Source: Holothuria scabra (Eukaryota; Echinodermata; Holothuroidea; Aspidochirotida; Holothuriidae). Taken from it: a DNA stretch of 64,000 nucleotides. Each line of letters starts with the position of its first letter. Position 1 is the first letter of the stretch. This document shows, in pieces, positions 35,990 through 47,824 of this stretch. Below the pieces are notes generated by a model that saw only the letters and a list, made by a program, of their open reading frames with translations, was not told where the DNA came from and ran no database searches. The stretch is taken from positions 45,976,879 to 46,040,878 of the forward strand of contig CM074187.1 in NCBI GenBank assembly GCA_037179385.1, read 5' to 3'. A program made the translations under genes and the position numbers.

Positions 35990-36239
35990 CTAGGGGAAAA
36001 ACCCGTGCACGAGGAAAACAATTCTACGTGCAGAAGACGCGCAATACATGCGTTTTCCTTCAAAAACCTTTTTGCTGTTGGTGAGAAACGGAAGTGATGT
36101 GTCTTCAACCAACTCCATATCCGATGACATGATGAAACGTTTCTTGCAAATTTTTGTTACGTCCTCGTCTGTCTGATTACGTCTTATCGCTTCAGGTAGG
36201 ATATGAAACTCACTACACGCACACTTGATAGAGTCACAT
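35990..36239 (-). CDS. candidate alternative or paralogous terminal exon, cysteine-rich
   Basis: Acceptor CTATCGATCAATTTACCAG, one base, then 82 codons and TAG. The product starts CDSIKCACSEFHILPEAIRR and has further cysteines (KICKKRF, MYCASSARR). It enters in the same phase as the membrane exon at 37120-37663, so splicing 39893-40038 to this exon instead would stay in frame and give a form without the transmembrane helix. Its CxC followed by IRR also resembles the CNGCTCINMDIRR stretch of the 39893 exon, so it may instead be a duplicated exon or part of a neighbouring paralogue. Each reading is inference. Confidence 0.4.
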
Positions 36240-37119
36240 CTGGTAAATTGATCGATAGTAACAGATATATAAAAAACACAACTTAACATTCGGGGTGTAG
36301 CTTTCAGGCCAATCAAGCTCATGGTAATTGCTTTTCACGCAGTGTGAACACAAACAACACAAAGAAAGCATTGTTCATTTGAGGGGAAAGATTACAGAAC
36401 TTTGATCTACTGGGGTATCAATGTTGCTTTCTCAAGAAGCAACGTCACTGCATGAATGAAAAAAAATTTTTCGTATCCCATATATCTGAAATATGAATGA
36501 AACCGCACTCAAGAGATTCATTGATAGAGATACTCTCCTACCTCAAACATATAGATATACTATTAGCACTAACGTTATGCAACGAGAGCTAGTTCAGCCA
36601 TAGCCTTTATCCTTATATTGCAATACTTAATTCTTATCCGTACTCAATCTTCCCTAGACAAAATGTTGCTGCAGAGTTGAGGTATTCTTAAGGGTTTCAG
36701 GGGTACATATTTCCGATCTATTATGTAAAAGGAAGTTACTACAGATTCAAGCTGTTGATATTTCCCCGATAAAAGACTCAAATATCATTTACCGGTACTC
36801 AAAATTTCGTTTATGAACAATACCGTTTTTATGATGTTGTACGGTCCAAAGTCATGATATTCTCGACCAGAAATGGAGCGCAATGTTGCCATTTATCATG
36901 GTTTTAACTATGACCTTTTTCGCCTTTCAAAAAGTCTTTTCACTAGTCTACTAGATGGAGTGATGCCGATGTTATGATCTCTACGAAGAGGACCATAGTT
37001 TTCTATCATCATACAAACCTGGGGCCACAGTCGGCTTTTTCTTTTCATTTATCTTCATCCAATACTACTCTATGTTTCATTTCCACTTAACGAGTAGGCA
37101 TATTTCTCCACACATTCGG

Positions 37120-37663
37120 TCAATCTTCGACCGGTTCCTCTTGGATGGTAAAATCTCCAGGAGACGTTCCTCGGGCTCGGCCATCAGTTCCACGCCAAAG
37201 AGGTAGGTCGACAACTCCTCCACTTAGTCCATGCCAAGTTACCCTTCGTTGTTTTTGTCTATTACTTGCATTTAATGTGTCATCATGCTCCCTAACGTCC
37301 TCCAGTGGGATTTCTGTTGGGTAAGTATAGACCATTTCTTCCGAGTTGGACCTTGTCATATTCCACCCACCTGGGCTCTTGGGTGTGTCTGGCACACTTA
37401 TGATCTCATCGTCCTCTGCACTGACCCTATTATATCTTCTGACATCTTCCTGAACAGTCACGGTTGATGTACATCTGGAAAGATCTAATGACCGTTGTTC
37501 AACCAGTTTGACGTGTTCTTTCTGTTTACGGGCTCGTCTCTCATGTGAGCAGTTAGAAATGCATAAATAGAACTCCTTGCAGCAAAACAGAATCGCAAGT
37601 AAAAAGATCAGCCCAACGCCGGCGATGACTATATAGTCTGCCTTTCCAATGCCATCGGAAATT
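37120..37663 (-). CDS. terminal exon of a single-pass membrane protein
   Basis: This is the best-supported coding DNA here. After acceptor TGTATTATTCGCAG (one base enters), 180 codons run open to TGA. Residues 1-9 are extracellular (ISDGIGKAD). Residues 10-28 form one transmembrane helix (YIVIAGVGLIFLLAILFCC). A basic, cysteine-containing stop-transfer region (HERRARKQKEH) follows, then a polar acidic cytoplasmic tail of about 140 residues with PDTPKSPGG, a YxxPhi-type YNRV, tyrosines in VYTYP, and the C-terminus FTIQEEPVED. A type I topology is inferred from the positive residues after the helix. It joins exon 39893-40038 through GG+A (Gly). The receptor family is not recognised: no kinase, TIR, death or GFFKR motif is seen. 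Confidence 0.85.
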
Positions 37664-39134
37664 CTGCGAATAATACATGAAATGAGGACAAATATGAAAC
37701 CGGGAGAAAATCAACCATGTCTGTATGTAGTAACGGATAGTGATATTAATTGACAAAAATGCTCTCCCAGAAATTTTTAGCCGAGCATTGTGTACAATTC
37801 TTGCTAGCTGTCAAGTGTTGACGTGTTTGGAAAGATCTTTCAAACTAGATTGTTTAAAGCCATTAACTTTGCTGTCTAATGTCAGGGACATGGCTGGGCT
37901 TTTCCTAGCCTTCATTTAATTGTACATAATTATGTGTTTTTTTTTACCAAAATTTCCTCGTTTGCATAGGACCAAATGCTCACCTACGTACGAGAATCCT
38001 GTCTTGTCATCAGTATTCTAAAGTTGCTCAAATGCTTGTAACCTGTCCTCAACATCAACATAGATTAAATGATACCTTTTTCGTTACGCTCATCTAATCC
38101 CTTTTGCCCTACATTGTGATGGCAAATAAGGTAATCAATTTTTCGTCAAATATCAAACTTCAATTCTAAAGAAGGAAATAAATAAATTAGTTAATGTTTG
38201 ACTTTGGTGATATGCCCTCCCCCGCTAGATGGCCACCCGTCGTACCATCATACTGAATAGTCTTAGTCACACTATCCATTACCTAGACAAATCCTAGCAT
38301 ATGTGTCACATTACATGAGCATGAAACGTATTCCAGAGTTTACCAAGACAAGGCTGAGCAATCCTATTTGGCAAGGATGTTACATAAAATGTCTTGAATC
38401 ATCAATTAAAGCTTGCTTGGCGATCTAGAAGTCCAATGGACAAAATTTGTAAGAGTATCTTGAAACCAATTCCTTTCGTAATACATGTCAATTTTAAGTA
38501 GAGTAGAAGGGCATGTTTTGGAAAAGCATGATAAACATGAAAAGCAAAGAAATGTTTTTCAAGGAAACGTTTGGGCGTAAGTTAGTTTACCTAAATAGCT
38601 AAAATACTGACTAAATATACCATGGAACTATCGCCTTTCTGGCGTACTGACGAATCGAAAAAGCCCAAATTTCCGACCGCACATGTATGTGAATTTTCCA
38701 AGTTCCCATAGTGACGATTGTTGTCTCAGTTGGAGGATTTTTGCCTTATTCATGGTATTTTTGTTTGAGTTTGTAGAAAATCTATTTATTACAAATTCGT
38801 CCAATTTTGAGTGATAAGATTAACACATTTGGCAAAAATTGCATTCGTCACTGCACCAAAGTTTCCAAATTTTCACATTCGTCATTATAATGCCAATTTG
38901 CGATTCATCATTACACTTAAAAGAGGACGATAAATACTTTTTTCTCTGTGAGGTAAACGTGAATGTTTCCTTCAAATAACATGGTAATTGTGACCTGCTT
39001 ACTATGACAGATATGGTGTTCTCAGGGATTATCCAGATGGAAATTGCAAAAAGTGAGAGAAGATTAGACAGGTTCACATGGAAGTTCAAACGCCAAATTT
39101 TCTCACCGCAAACAGTTCAATTTATCCTATCCTT
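37664..39134. other. intron of the membrane-protein gene
   Basis: A minus-strand stretch near 37.94-38.02 kb (NTDDKTGFSYVGEHLVLCKR) and the frame at 38820-39089 look protein-like, but neither fits the phase between the two called exons. Nothing else is recognised. Confidence 0.4.
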
Positions 39135-39392
39135 CGTACTTTAGCCACTCCTACAGCTGTCTAAAACTCATCCACAGCCAAACACAATCTCAGTTTATTG
39201 CTTCAGGGTGAGTATACAAGACCGCAATGTGTATTCAAAACACTTTCAGTACAGTGCATGTCGTATAGCATGAGCTACAGTGCTTTGCATTTTTTGAACG
39301 TGATGTAAATCACAAAACTTAGCCAACTGGGAATTTCTGTAGACTACTACAAAACTTGAAGTTTGGGGTGAGAGTTAACTGCCTTTAAGTAA
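39135..39392 (+). repeat. interspersed repeat R1 in an intron
   Basis: CCACTCCTACAGCTGTCTAAAACTCATCC through AACTGGGAATTTCTGTAGACTAC to GGGGTGAGAGTTAACTGCC matches R1 at 13075. Confidence 0.65.
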
Positions 39393-39892
39393 ACGTTAGA
39401 AAAGTCTACAACTTACACTAAGTAAATAGAATTGCATTCCCTAGTTTGGCAAAAGTTTGGCGAAGGAGTTGTCTCTAATGGCAACTCCTTGGTACAAAAG
39501 CCTAAGAAGTGGCGCCCGATGAAAATTTTGAAACAAGAATTAAGATTTGCCCTTAACCATCTTAATATATTTTGTCGCCCCACCCACATTGATTACCCGT
39601 GTGGCTACAGGATTTACAAAGGGTAAAAAGAAACAGACTCAACATGTTATCGGAAAAATGAGAACTATTTGTGGAATAGCCAATTAAAAATACCCGCTGA
39701 GATCTTTTGTCTTCTAATTCCAAAAGAATAAACTTCATATCTTTCCGAGCCTGAGGAAGACATGTAATTAATTTCATGATCCTCTGACAATCACCGTTGT
39801 CAACAACATCTATCATCATTAATATTGGGTCGTCTCACAAATATAACGTAGTTGATTTAATATATAAGTGAAATTTTATATATTTAATTTAC

Positions 39893-40038
39893 CCATTTTC
39901 TTCGTTCTCTTCAAAATTGGCTTCCTTTGCTCGAACGATGTGCGTGAACGATATCATTTCATCAGACCTTCGAATGTCCATGTTAATACACGTGCATCCA
40001 TTGCATATTAAAATGGTTGTAATACATTGTTCAGTGTT
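39893..40038 (-). CDS. penultimate exon of the membrane protein, cysteine-rich juxtamembrane segment
   Basis: Acceptor CACCATTAGTCCTAG (its TAG is an in-frame stop, so the exon must begin here) and donor AATGG/gtaaat. It has 48 codons in phase 0 and leaves two bases (GG), which is what the 37120-37663 exon needs. The product NTEQCITTILICNGCTCINM is followed by DIRRSDEMISFTHIVRAKEA and NFEENEEN. Four cysteines in C-x6-C-x2-C-x-C suggest a compact extracellular fold just before the membrane. No domain is assigned. Confidence 0.65.
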
Positions 40039-41726
40039 CTAGGACTAATGGTGTGAAAAATCAAAGGCATTAGAAGTGCTAATGTATCGATTTACCCAAT
40101 AACCACACAAAACACTCTTTCAATTCAGCGCACATTTAGTAGGCAGAGAAATTTACAGAAGCATACTACAGATTACAGTGAATATTATATTTCAAGCACG
40201 CTTTTTCAATGCAATTTCATTTTGCATTTTTTAACACAACTTGTACGTGTTCAGTAAGGTTTTCAACATAATCTAGTAACTGCATGCATGTTATCGGGGA
40301 AAAACTAAGGCATACCTTAATCATGCTTAAGCTTAGTGCTACAACTAATAAATAATTTTAATAAAAGGACTGAAGCTTAAAAAAGCCCTTGTCAGCTGTA
40401 AATTCAAATTACAATTGCAAGGTCGTCCATAAGAAGGTGTCTAGGTTAAAATGTGTGCTACGTTGAACTTTTTTGTTAATGTTTGAAGGTAAGGCAACAT
40501 TTATATATTACACATGCATGTGATACAGACATTTAAACATGCTGCATATAAGACAAACATTAATAAGTAAGGCATGCCGTGAGAATGAAAAGTAAGTGTA
40601 CGAAAATTTATTGCTATATTTTATTTTTAACTATAACTCTAATTATGGAGTAATTTTCAGTTATTTACACCCCGGGTTCGTACAACTTCGTGAAAATATT
40701 TTACTGAGCTGAGATTAAAGAAAAGTCTAAATGAAACCACTAATATCTGTGACGTCATAAAAACAGTTACACGTAGGTATGGTTACAATGGGTAGTATAT
40801 TAAATCAAATGTACTCTTTTGAAACAAAATAAATTTTATTTCCGTTTTTTCTCGAAGTGTTGGGAAGCTAAAATAGAAAGTGTAACATTTCTGCCGGAAA
40901 TAACTTACAGAATGTTGCTTATTATCTAATTCTAAATTTCAGCGGCGAAAGGCCTCAAGCCAAAATTCCGGGGTCGATGCTTGTTTACGAAACTTTAAGA
41001 TATTCTGACATTTCTCTGTGATGTAGTATCTTGTCCAGTAGCCAATCACAGTTTGAGATTTAATGTGTTTCAATGAAAAACACGACTCGTTTAATCGATT
41101 CTTTCGTACTGCATAGTAGAAGTGATGAAGATCTAGATATGATCAGTAAAACTAGGTTTATGATGACGATTTTAGCCAACGAATGCACGGAGGATTCTTT
41201 GATGCTTGAAATTGAAACAAGGCTTAATAAAACCGAAACAACTGTATTAGTACTACATCCATTCTCTTAAGTATCGGTCATCGCTGTTGTCATTGAAGAT
41301 ATTTAGCAGCCATGGTTATTTAAATATTGTCATTGCTATGGAGACTTTCACGTGTTACGGAGTCAATCTAGGATAACACAAATAGTTAAGTAATGTTTTA
41401 AAATTCACCCAAGTTCCCGATCAACTAAAAGTTAGCTGATATAGGCTACATGACAGTTAAAGATATATCTGTGTAATGTAATGAAACTAGTTGGACAGTA
41501 GCTGACATCAATGGGTTGTAATGACTGCAGGCGCGAAATTGTACAATATTTTGTCCTCAAACGTAGTAAAGTTTGTAGTAATTTTTCTGTTATTCATACT
41601 TGCCGTTATTTTTTGCCATAGGGGATTCGACCACCACCGCCACACCTCCATGGATACACGCTCGGACAGTGCACTGTTCTCATGTTGGAATACTTATTAT
41701 TTGGAGTTCCATCTGCATGACCGATA
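40039..41726. other. intron of the minus-strand gene with plus-strand open frames
   Basis: Two plus-strand possibilities are noted. An acceptor at 40942 (AATTCTAAATTTCAG) opens 25 codons to TGA at 41019 (GERPQAKIPGSMLVYETLRY...), but the other two frames are also open there. A 65-codon ATG frame occupies 41073-41270. They would lie antisense inside the intron; treat both as unproven. Confidence 0.3.
41073..41270 (+). CDS. short ATG open frame, acidic product, unproven
   Basis: 65 codons from ATG to TAA. The product (MKNTTRLIDSFVLHSRSDED, LDMISKTRFMMTILANECTE, DSLMLEIETRLNKTETT) has a more protein-like composition than neighbouring frames. There is no signal peptide, transmembrane helix or known motif, and no splice or promoter context. 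It lies antisense within an intron of the minus-strand membrane-protein gene. Confidence 0.2.
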   Translation: MKNTTRLIDSFVLHSRSDEDLDMISKTRFMMTILANECTEDSLMLEIETRLNKTETTVLVLHPFS

Positions 41727-42937
41727 CTCAGTGGCGTAAAAAGCAAAATGAAAGTGGGGGGGGGGGGGGAGGGCTAGACGGAAAAATTTTGGACCATGCA
41801 CCTTACTCTACCCCATTGACCAAAAAGTACATTTTTGTGTTGCCAATTTTTTTTCGCTTCTTTCTACGGGCAAGAACAATTTTTTGAACCAGAATGCAAA
41901 ACTGCGTTTAGGTTTCGATGATGCATAAATGTTCCATTAGAAATAATCCCATAATGTACCATTATCTTCTCACTCAAGCGTTATACTAGCACTTTCAAAA
42001 AATATTGTTATCCCACATGACCTTTCACCTCCACTAACCAAAATAGGGATCTTCTCACCATAATGTGCATTCACATACCACATGAAAAATCCATTTAAGT
42101 TCCTCACCTTAAGATGTGTTAACACCTATTTTGACCTCCATAAAAGCCATAGATGGATAGATCGATAGAAGAAAAAACATATGTACAGACATACCAGCTA
42201 TCTTGACATACTGCATTTAAAAAAAGGTTTTTTCAAACTAGAACTTCGTAGACCCAAGATGACCTTTGACCTCCACCAAAACTGACATGGACCATCTCCT
42301 GACTATAACTCATTCACATACGAAATATGATATCTATCCAAGTTTCCTATCTTGAGATATCGTGTTAACAATATTTTGAGACATTGACCCCCCAGTGACC
42401 CCAAATGACCTTTGACCTCCACCAAAATAAATGGGGACCATTTCCTGATAATAACAGATCCACAGGTATGAAATCTATCCAAGTTTCCTATCTTGAAATA
42501 TCGCGTTAACAAGGTTTTCAGACTTTGAACCCTGGTGACCCCAGATGACCTTTGACCTCCACCAAAAACAATAGGTTTTTTCTCTTAATATTGCGCATCT
42601 ATGTACCAACTGTTCAGGTTTCCTTGCAGGAAACCCAGCATCCAAACTTTTCTGCCACACAAGCTCCATATTTTTAAATATTTGAAATGCGCGAAAGTTT
42701 CAGCGCGCTCCGCGCGCTGCAAATTACGCCCTTAGTACAGTGGTAATCACACTAAGAAACATGGTAAAATTTGGATGCTTGCCTACCACTCGCATTTCCC
42801 ATTTCCTGAATTCTTATAGGCATCAGACACTAAACAACATACATACCTATGGTGGCGCTTCGCTCAGTGTACATTTGATACCCAACCACATGCAGACCCC
42901 CCCCCCACTGAAAATTCCTGGATCCGCCACTGTAAGG
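41727..42937. mobile_element. composite repeat region bounded by CAGTGGCG/CGCCACTG
   Basis: The left boundary CAGTGGCGTAAAAAGC and the right boundary GGATCCGCCACTG are short inverted ends of hAT type, with a G-run near the left and a C-run near the right. No matching target duplication was found, so the pair may belong to different insertions. The middle contains the tandem repeat at 42000-42600 and a GC-rich fragment (CAGCGCGCTCCGCGCGCTG). Confidence 0.45.
42000..42600 (-). repeat. diverged tandem repeat, about 140-146 bp unit, with DR1 motifs
   Basis: TGACCTTTGACCT occurs at 42260, 42406 and 42546 (spacings 146 and 140), each followed by CCACCAAAA. Older, decayed units lie to the left (GACCTTTCACCTCCACTAACC near 42.02 kb). 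TATCTTGA-ATATCG-GTTAACAA is also repeated. Confidence 0.75.
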
Positions 42938-43444
42938 CATACGAACTAACACTCTCAGATGGCATTTTAAAAGTTTCTCAAACTTTGTTATCCTTTTTAG
43001 ACAAAATATTTCAAAATTAAGAGCTTTCATGGAAGAAAATTTGAAATTCTTTGGAAGACAGTTTACAAAAATAGCAATATAGCTGCTGGTGTCTCTTGAT
43101 GATGTGGTATCACATATGATACATATCCCAATTTGTCATTTCCAGAGCTCGGAAAAGTTTATCAAACTGATTTACGAGCGACTAATACCGTAATGCATTC
43201 TATATTACTTTTTGCGGCGCTCGAAGCGCGCCAGAAATTTAACTTCCTTTTTTGAGATTTTTAAAGATTAAAAAGGGGTTCTCAGACCCGGGAAGTGGGG
43301 GCGGAGCATGCTTCTCTTTAAATGTCAGGAGCAGCCCCCCCCCCCAAAAAAAAAACCTATTTTGAAACAACTGCCAAATATTCTTCAAAGTATATTTCAT
43401 CCTATCTTATCACTTTATCATTGTATACTAAAGGCAAACCAAAC

Positions 43445-43670
43445 AGTTAAATTTCAAATTTGAAGAGGAAAATGTCGTTACGTGACTCTCAACAGCCAGT
43501 AAAGAAACAGGACAGTCTATTACACTATTTCAAGTTGGGGGACTGCTCTTTCCCTTTAAGCATACCTGAGTTCCACGTTGTTTTCCGCAATGATCAGAGC
43601 ACGCCATTATTGAGGAACCTATTGTTTCATGCAAGGTCTTTCAAAACTCATTGATTGAAAAAAAAATAGT
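43445..43670 (+). repeat. interspersed repeat R2
   Basis: GACTCTCAACAGCCAGTAAAG, AACAGGACAGTCTATTACAC and GCTCTTTCCCTTTAAGC match the family. The 64-codon frame across it is repeat-derived. Confidence 0.6.
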
Positions 43671-43741
43671 GAAGGAGTTCTCGTTTTGGCCTACTGAACC
43701 TCAGACTGGCATTGTGCTTTACGTGTTTAGTTGGTTATCTG

Positions 43742-44012
43742 AAGGCAGTTATCTTTTACCCCAGACTACAATTTTTGAAATAGTCCACGAAAATTGTCAA
43801 TTGTCTTAGCTCTTTGATTGACAACACATTAAAAAATGAATACTGTAGGTCGTATTATACGGCATTTACTGTACTGGGAGTATTTTGATTACATACTGGG
43901 GTCTTGTATGCGAGTGCACCTTAAACTTGCAATAAACTGAGATTGTGTCTGGATGAGGATCGGTTAAAACAGTTGGGGGAGGGGCTTAAGTACGTACGTT
44001 AGGAGAATTGGA
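43742..44012 (-). repeat. interspersed repeat R1, inverted copy
   Basis: GAAGGCAGTTATCTTTTACC through TGGGGTCTTGTATGCGAGTG, GATTGTGTCTGGATGAGGA and GTTAGGAGAATTGG is the reverse complement of R1. Confidence 0.65.
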
Positions 44013-44113
44013 ACTATTTGGATAAGAAGATCAAGTCTTTAAGCGTAGTGATGAATGCAATTTTGGTATGAATTTGTTCATCTTACCATTAAAGACTGTG
44101 ATGACATTATGCA

Positions 44114-44335
44114 TATAGAGGCTTGGCAATTACGTCACAGAACCGCCATGTTGGAGGACATTCATGCCAAATACACGTTGCTTTGTGCCGAACGCACTGC
44201 ACAGAGTGCATTGTAGTATGCGCGGTGTGTACATATTCAACGAGCAAGCGCGCCCAGTGTGGTTTACTACGTAGTTACATGTACTCCAACATGGCCGCCG
44301 GAGAGTATTATGACGTCATGTGAAAAGCCTCTATA
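44114..44335. mobile_element. MITE with TAGAGGCTT ends, CRE and YY1-like sites
   Basis: TATAGAGGCTTGGCAATTACG at left and CATGTGAAAAGCCTCTATA at right form inverted termini; TA duplicated at both ends would suit a Tc1/mariner-type insertion (inference). Inside the ends are mirror-placed AACATGGC words (CCGCCATGTTGGAGG left, CTCCAACATGGCCGCC right) and a perfect CRE TGACGTCA at 44311-44318. A second copy is at 29487-29685. Confidence 0.75.
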
Positions 44336-44821
44336 TACTATTTTGTAAAACTTAAAACATATAAATGATAAGTCAATTGAAAAAGTATTCGTCACCATGT
44401 GAAATGGAAAACTCGTAGATCTGTATAAATCAAAGGGTGGTGGGAGACCAAATATATAATAATCTTTCCATTAGGTGTATAACTGAAAGAACTCTACAGT
44501 CATACCAAGTCCAAGAATTTAGTAAAAGATGGATTTCAATTTGACGCAGAGACCCCTTTTCGCCCCATTTTTACAAAAAGCATTTCTAAAGAATAATTGA
44601 GCAATAGCTCTTAGGAGCTTTAGCCGTTCTCGGGTACATAAATGGTTTACATTCCCTTAAGATAACTGTTGGTAATCGATGCCTATGTGTGACTTCATTT
44701 GATCAACTTCGCAAAGTGCAGTTCATCTCACATAGCTACGTCGTTTTACTGTATCGCTTAGTGAGTACTTACGCTGTACATAACCGGTACTACGAAGTTT
44801 TCAGTCGGGTCGTGTTAGCAC
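44336..44821. other. no gene seen
   Basis: No exon or repeat recognised between the two MITEs. Confidence 0.4.
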
Positions 44822-45022
44822 GCCAGTGAACTAGCCACGGGGGAAGGGGGCGGTTAGAACCACCCATGACCAAACCTTGCACTGTAAAAAACACCAAAAA
44901 TAGCGGTTTTTTTTTTCTTCGTCATCCTTAGACTTTTCCCTCATGACGTTCCCCCAACCCCTATGACACCAACCCCCTCCCCCATGACACAATCCTGGCG
45001 ACGAGCCCGTGGCACTCGGTTG
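44822..45022 (+). mobile_element. non-autonomous hAT-like element
   Basis: Shares TAGCCACGGG, TGCACTGTAAAAAACACC, AATAGCGGTTTTTTTTT, TTAGACTTTTCCCTCATGAC and CATGACACAATCCTGGCGACG with 25925-26122. Its terminal repeats are more decayed. Confidence 0.65.
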
Positions 45023-45202
45023 CTGAGTCATTTGAATTCTCCTTGTTAGTGAACTATGTATATACCACATTTATTTTCACCTCAAAATGACTTTTTCGAG
45101 AGAAGGGACAGAATTTTATGGTGGCTATACTCCCAAAAACTCATAGCAAATTTCAACCTTGTCCAATACGTGCGAATCTTTTTGAACAGATAGTGAACTT
45201 AC

Positions 45203-45249
45203 CTCTTTGTGCAGCCTTAACCACTGCAGTGAGATTGCCAATTGTTCAA
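45203..45249 (-). CDS. candidate upstream exon of the membrane-protein gene
   Basis: Near-consensus donor AAAGAG/gtaagt and acceptor ATTTACAACCTAAG bracket two bases plus 15 codons EQLAISLQWLRLHKE. It leaves in phase 0, which fits exon 39893-40038. Entry needs one base, which the candidate exon at 48983-49025 provides. The product is amphipathic; no domain can be named from so short a piece. Confidence 0.35.
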
Positions 45250-46814
45250 CTTAGGTTGTAAATTGCAAAAATTTATTGCTCTCTTTGGATACAAATAATG
45301 GGAGGACTTTGTTGCACCAGATTGCATGACATAAATTTCAAACCTTTTTCGAAAAGAGGTGGGCCCCCCTCCTCTTCCCCAGGGTGGTGATTAGGCCCTA
45401 CAGTTGGCTACAACCAAACAAGAAGCTGTGTAATCATCTTCTCACGAGACAATGATCACATGAATTCCCTTTATGGTGTAAGGTCTCGTCAGTTTTTTAT
45501 TTTTTCATAAGAGAAACCGAAAATGAATCTCGAGAAAAATGAATAATCACTATTACGCTCTTAAAAAGGTGTTTATGAATTACACGTTTTTCTAAACACT
45601 TTTGAACACACTTTTAAACATGTGTAGTTGCTAAACACGCCGTTTTATTCCCTTGACATTTCGCTTCTAATCTTGCTTAATTTGCTAAACATTTAGTTTG
45701 TAAACGCTAAACACGTTTAGAATTTGAACGTGCTTAAAGAGTGGGAGCAAAAAAAGTGGAGAAATATCATTTACATCTGCCAGCATTTTCGAACACGCCA
45801 CCTGAATGTTATAAGGAAAATATAGTCTTTCAAAAATGGTATGAAGCTAATGTGTTCTGGGATTTTCCCTTTCTAAACCTCTGGCTCAAACTCTACAGCC
45901 CCCTGAAAAATGTTTACATTTGTCATCCTTGGAATAAACGGATCGTTCGTGAAACATTTCCTCATGTTGACCCCCCCCCCCCTCCATGCGACCAAACCTC
46001 AAGTACCCTACACGAATATTGCTGTACTCAAAGTTGAATAATTGATTTTAGGGAGATGCAATTAGAATGTCTTTACTTGAACCATAAAATTAAATGTACA
46101 CGACGACAAATGTCAAAATTTGAAAGTTAAGTAGTTCAAAGCAATCAATCAAAAGTTAGTTAAAAAACCCTTTACATTGCACTAAAATTATTTTAAAGCA
46201 AGATGCATAAAAACTACAATAAAACCAGAAGGAAACACTAACGTTCCAACCACGAACATAACTGTACATACGTGCGATCTCCAACAAAGATCTTTTTGAT
46301 TCAAAACGGAAAACTTGACTGCGTTCTGGTTGACAAACATCTGGCGTACGGTAATTTGTAATGTTACTCCTTTAAAGGATAGTGAGCATTTACACATTTT
46401 TTTCCTTTACAAGAGGATACCACTATTGTCTCAAAAAGATATACAAAAAAAATTATAATTAGTGCAACTCGTTATATACTGTACGCTTACTACTGTGCTA
46501 GCCCAAAAACGACAAGATTTTACATGATCAAAGACTGCTGAAATACTTTGCGATGAACCAACTCAATAGGAGCTTTTCTAAATCTATTACAATGCACATA
46601 CGGAAAATGCAGGAAAAATATAGGGGTGTTTTTATTCCTCATATTGAAACTATATTTTACCCTTGACCTGAAAGGACGAAGACTTTTCCGCTCATTCAAA
46701 GTTATCAGCACAACGATCTATAGAAAAACCTAGTTTTAAAAATATAGAGATAAATGAAGAAAATTAAATACGAAATATACTTCAAGTAAAATCTAAAATT
46801 ATAAAAATATATAC
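45250..46814. other. intron; palindromic TAAACACG words, no gene
   Basis: Between 45545 and 45740 the words TAAACAC, GTTTA and TAAACACGTTTA recur in a loosely palindromic pattern. A 98-codon plus-strand frame at 45741-46037 ends in a poly-C-derived proline run and is not called. Confidence 0.4.
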
Positions 46815-47105
46815 AACTAAATGAAAATGAATACAATCAGTCTAACTCCAATCTTTAAAAGACATCCATGGGCTGAGATATAAAATGATGAATTGAATCA
46901 CTCTAATAGAACTAGTGTATTGAGCAATAATTTGTGATATCATTGTTGTACTACTCAAATTACAGTCTTTGTATATCTCTGGGTTGTTTTTTAATGTTAT
47001 TACATCCTTGTGTAATAGCATTTTTACAATTATGGAGTGATGTTATTAAACAAGACCCCTCTGCGCAACATGCAAGCTCTGCAAGCAAACAAGAGGTTGA
47101 GAATT
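46815..47105 (+). repeat. interspersed repeat R3
   Basis: TCAGTCTAACTCCAATC, TGTACTACTCAAATTACAGTC and GCAAGCAAACAAGAGG correspond to the copy at 26755-27010. Confidence 0.6.
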
Positions 47106-47824
47106 ACTACCAAGCATGAATAGACACTCCTGAACTCGTCTAAATGTTTAAAATATAAGATTTGTCTGTCGCTTCGTAAGATTCAATTTGGAATGATTTA
47201 AATAATGTTGAGTCCTGCTTCAAAACAGATTTTATGATCAAAGGATAAACTTCCCACCATAGTTCGTAACATTCTGAATTTAGCATCTGCAAATGTAACA
47301 AAATTAAAGCGAAATATGAAAGAATGGTTGCCTACATGGTCTTTGACCTTATTCATATATCAAGGTTAAAATCTTGGGCCAGATTATCCTGCAAGAATAG
47401 AAGTGAATTTGAATGATTCTAAGGACCTTTATGGCTGTATGGAAAGAATGAAAAAACGGTTGATAAATATGATAAAATAATTTCGTTTTCTTTGGTTTAG
47501 TTTTGGAGCAGTTAAATATCAGAGAAATTATCATGGTTTTTGGTAGTCTTCAAACGTTGGTAATTTTTTTTTTGTTAAATCGTCTGCAAGGTGGCTCTGT
47601 GCATGACTTACACAAAGTGCTTCGCAAAATATCATATTATTTACTTCCATAAACATACATTGCCATGATAAAAATATGAATGTAAATCGCAACCATTGTT
47701 ACGGATAAATGGTGACATTAGATTGATTTTATGATGACTTGTTCAATGATACAGACGGAACTTGAAAGAACTGAGCTTAATAACAGAAATCTTTCGAAAT
47801 TACACCAGCTATAATATAAGGGAG

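Noticed and set aside
39694..39750. Minus-strand exon ARKDMKFILLELEDKRSQR
   Set aside because: Phase 0/0 cannot lie between 39893 (out phase 2) and 37663 (needs phase 2).
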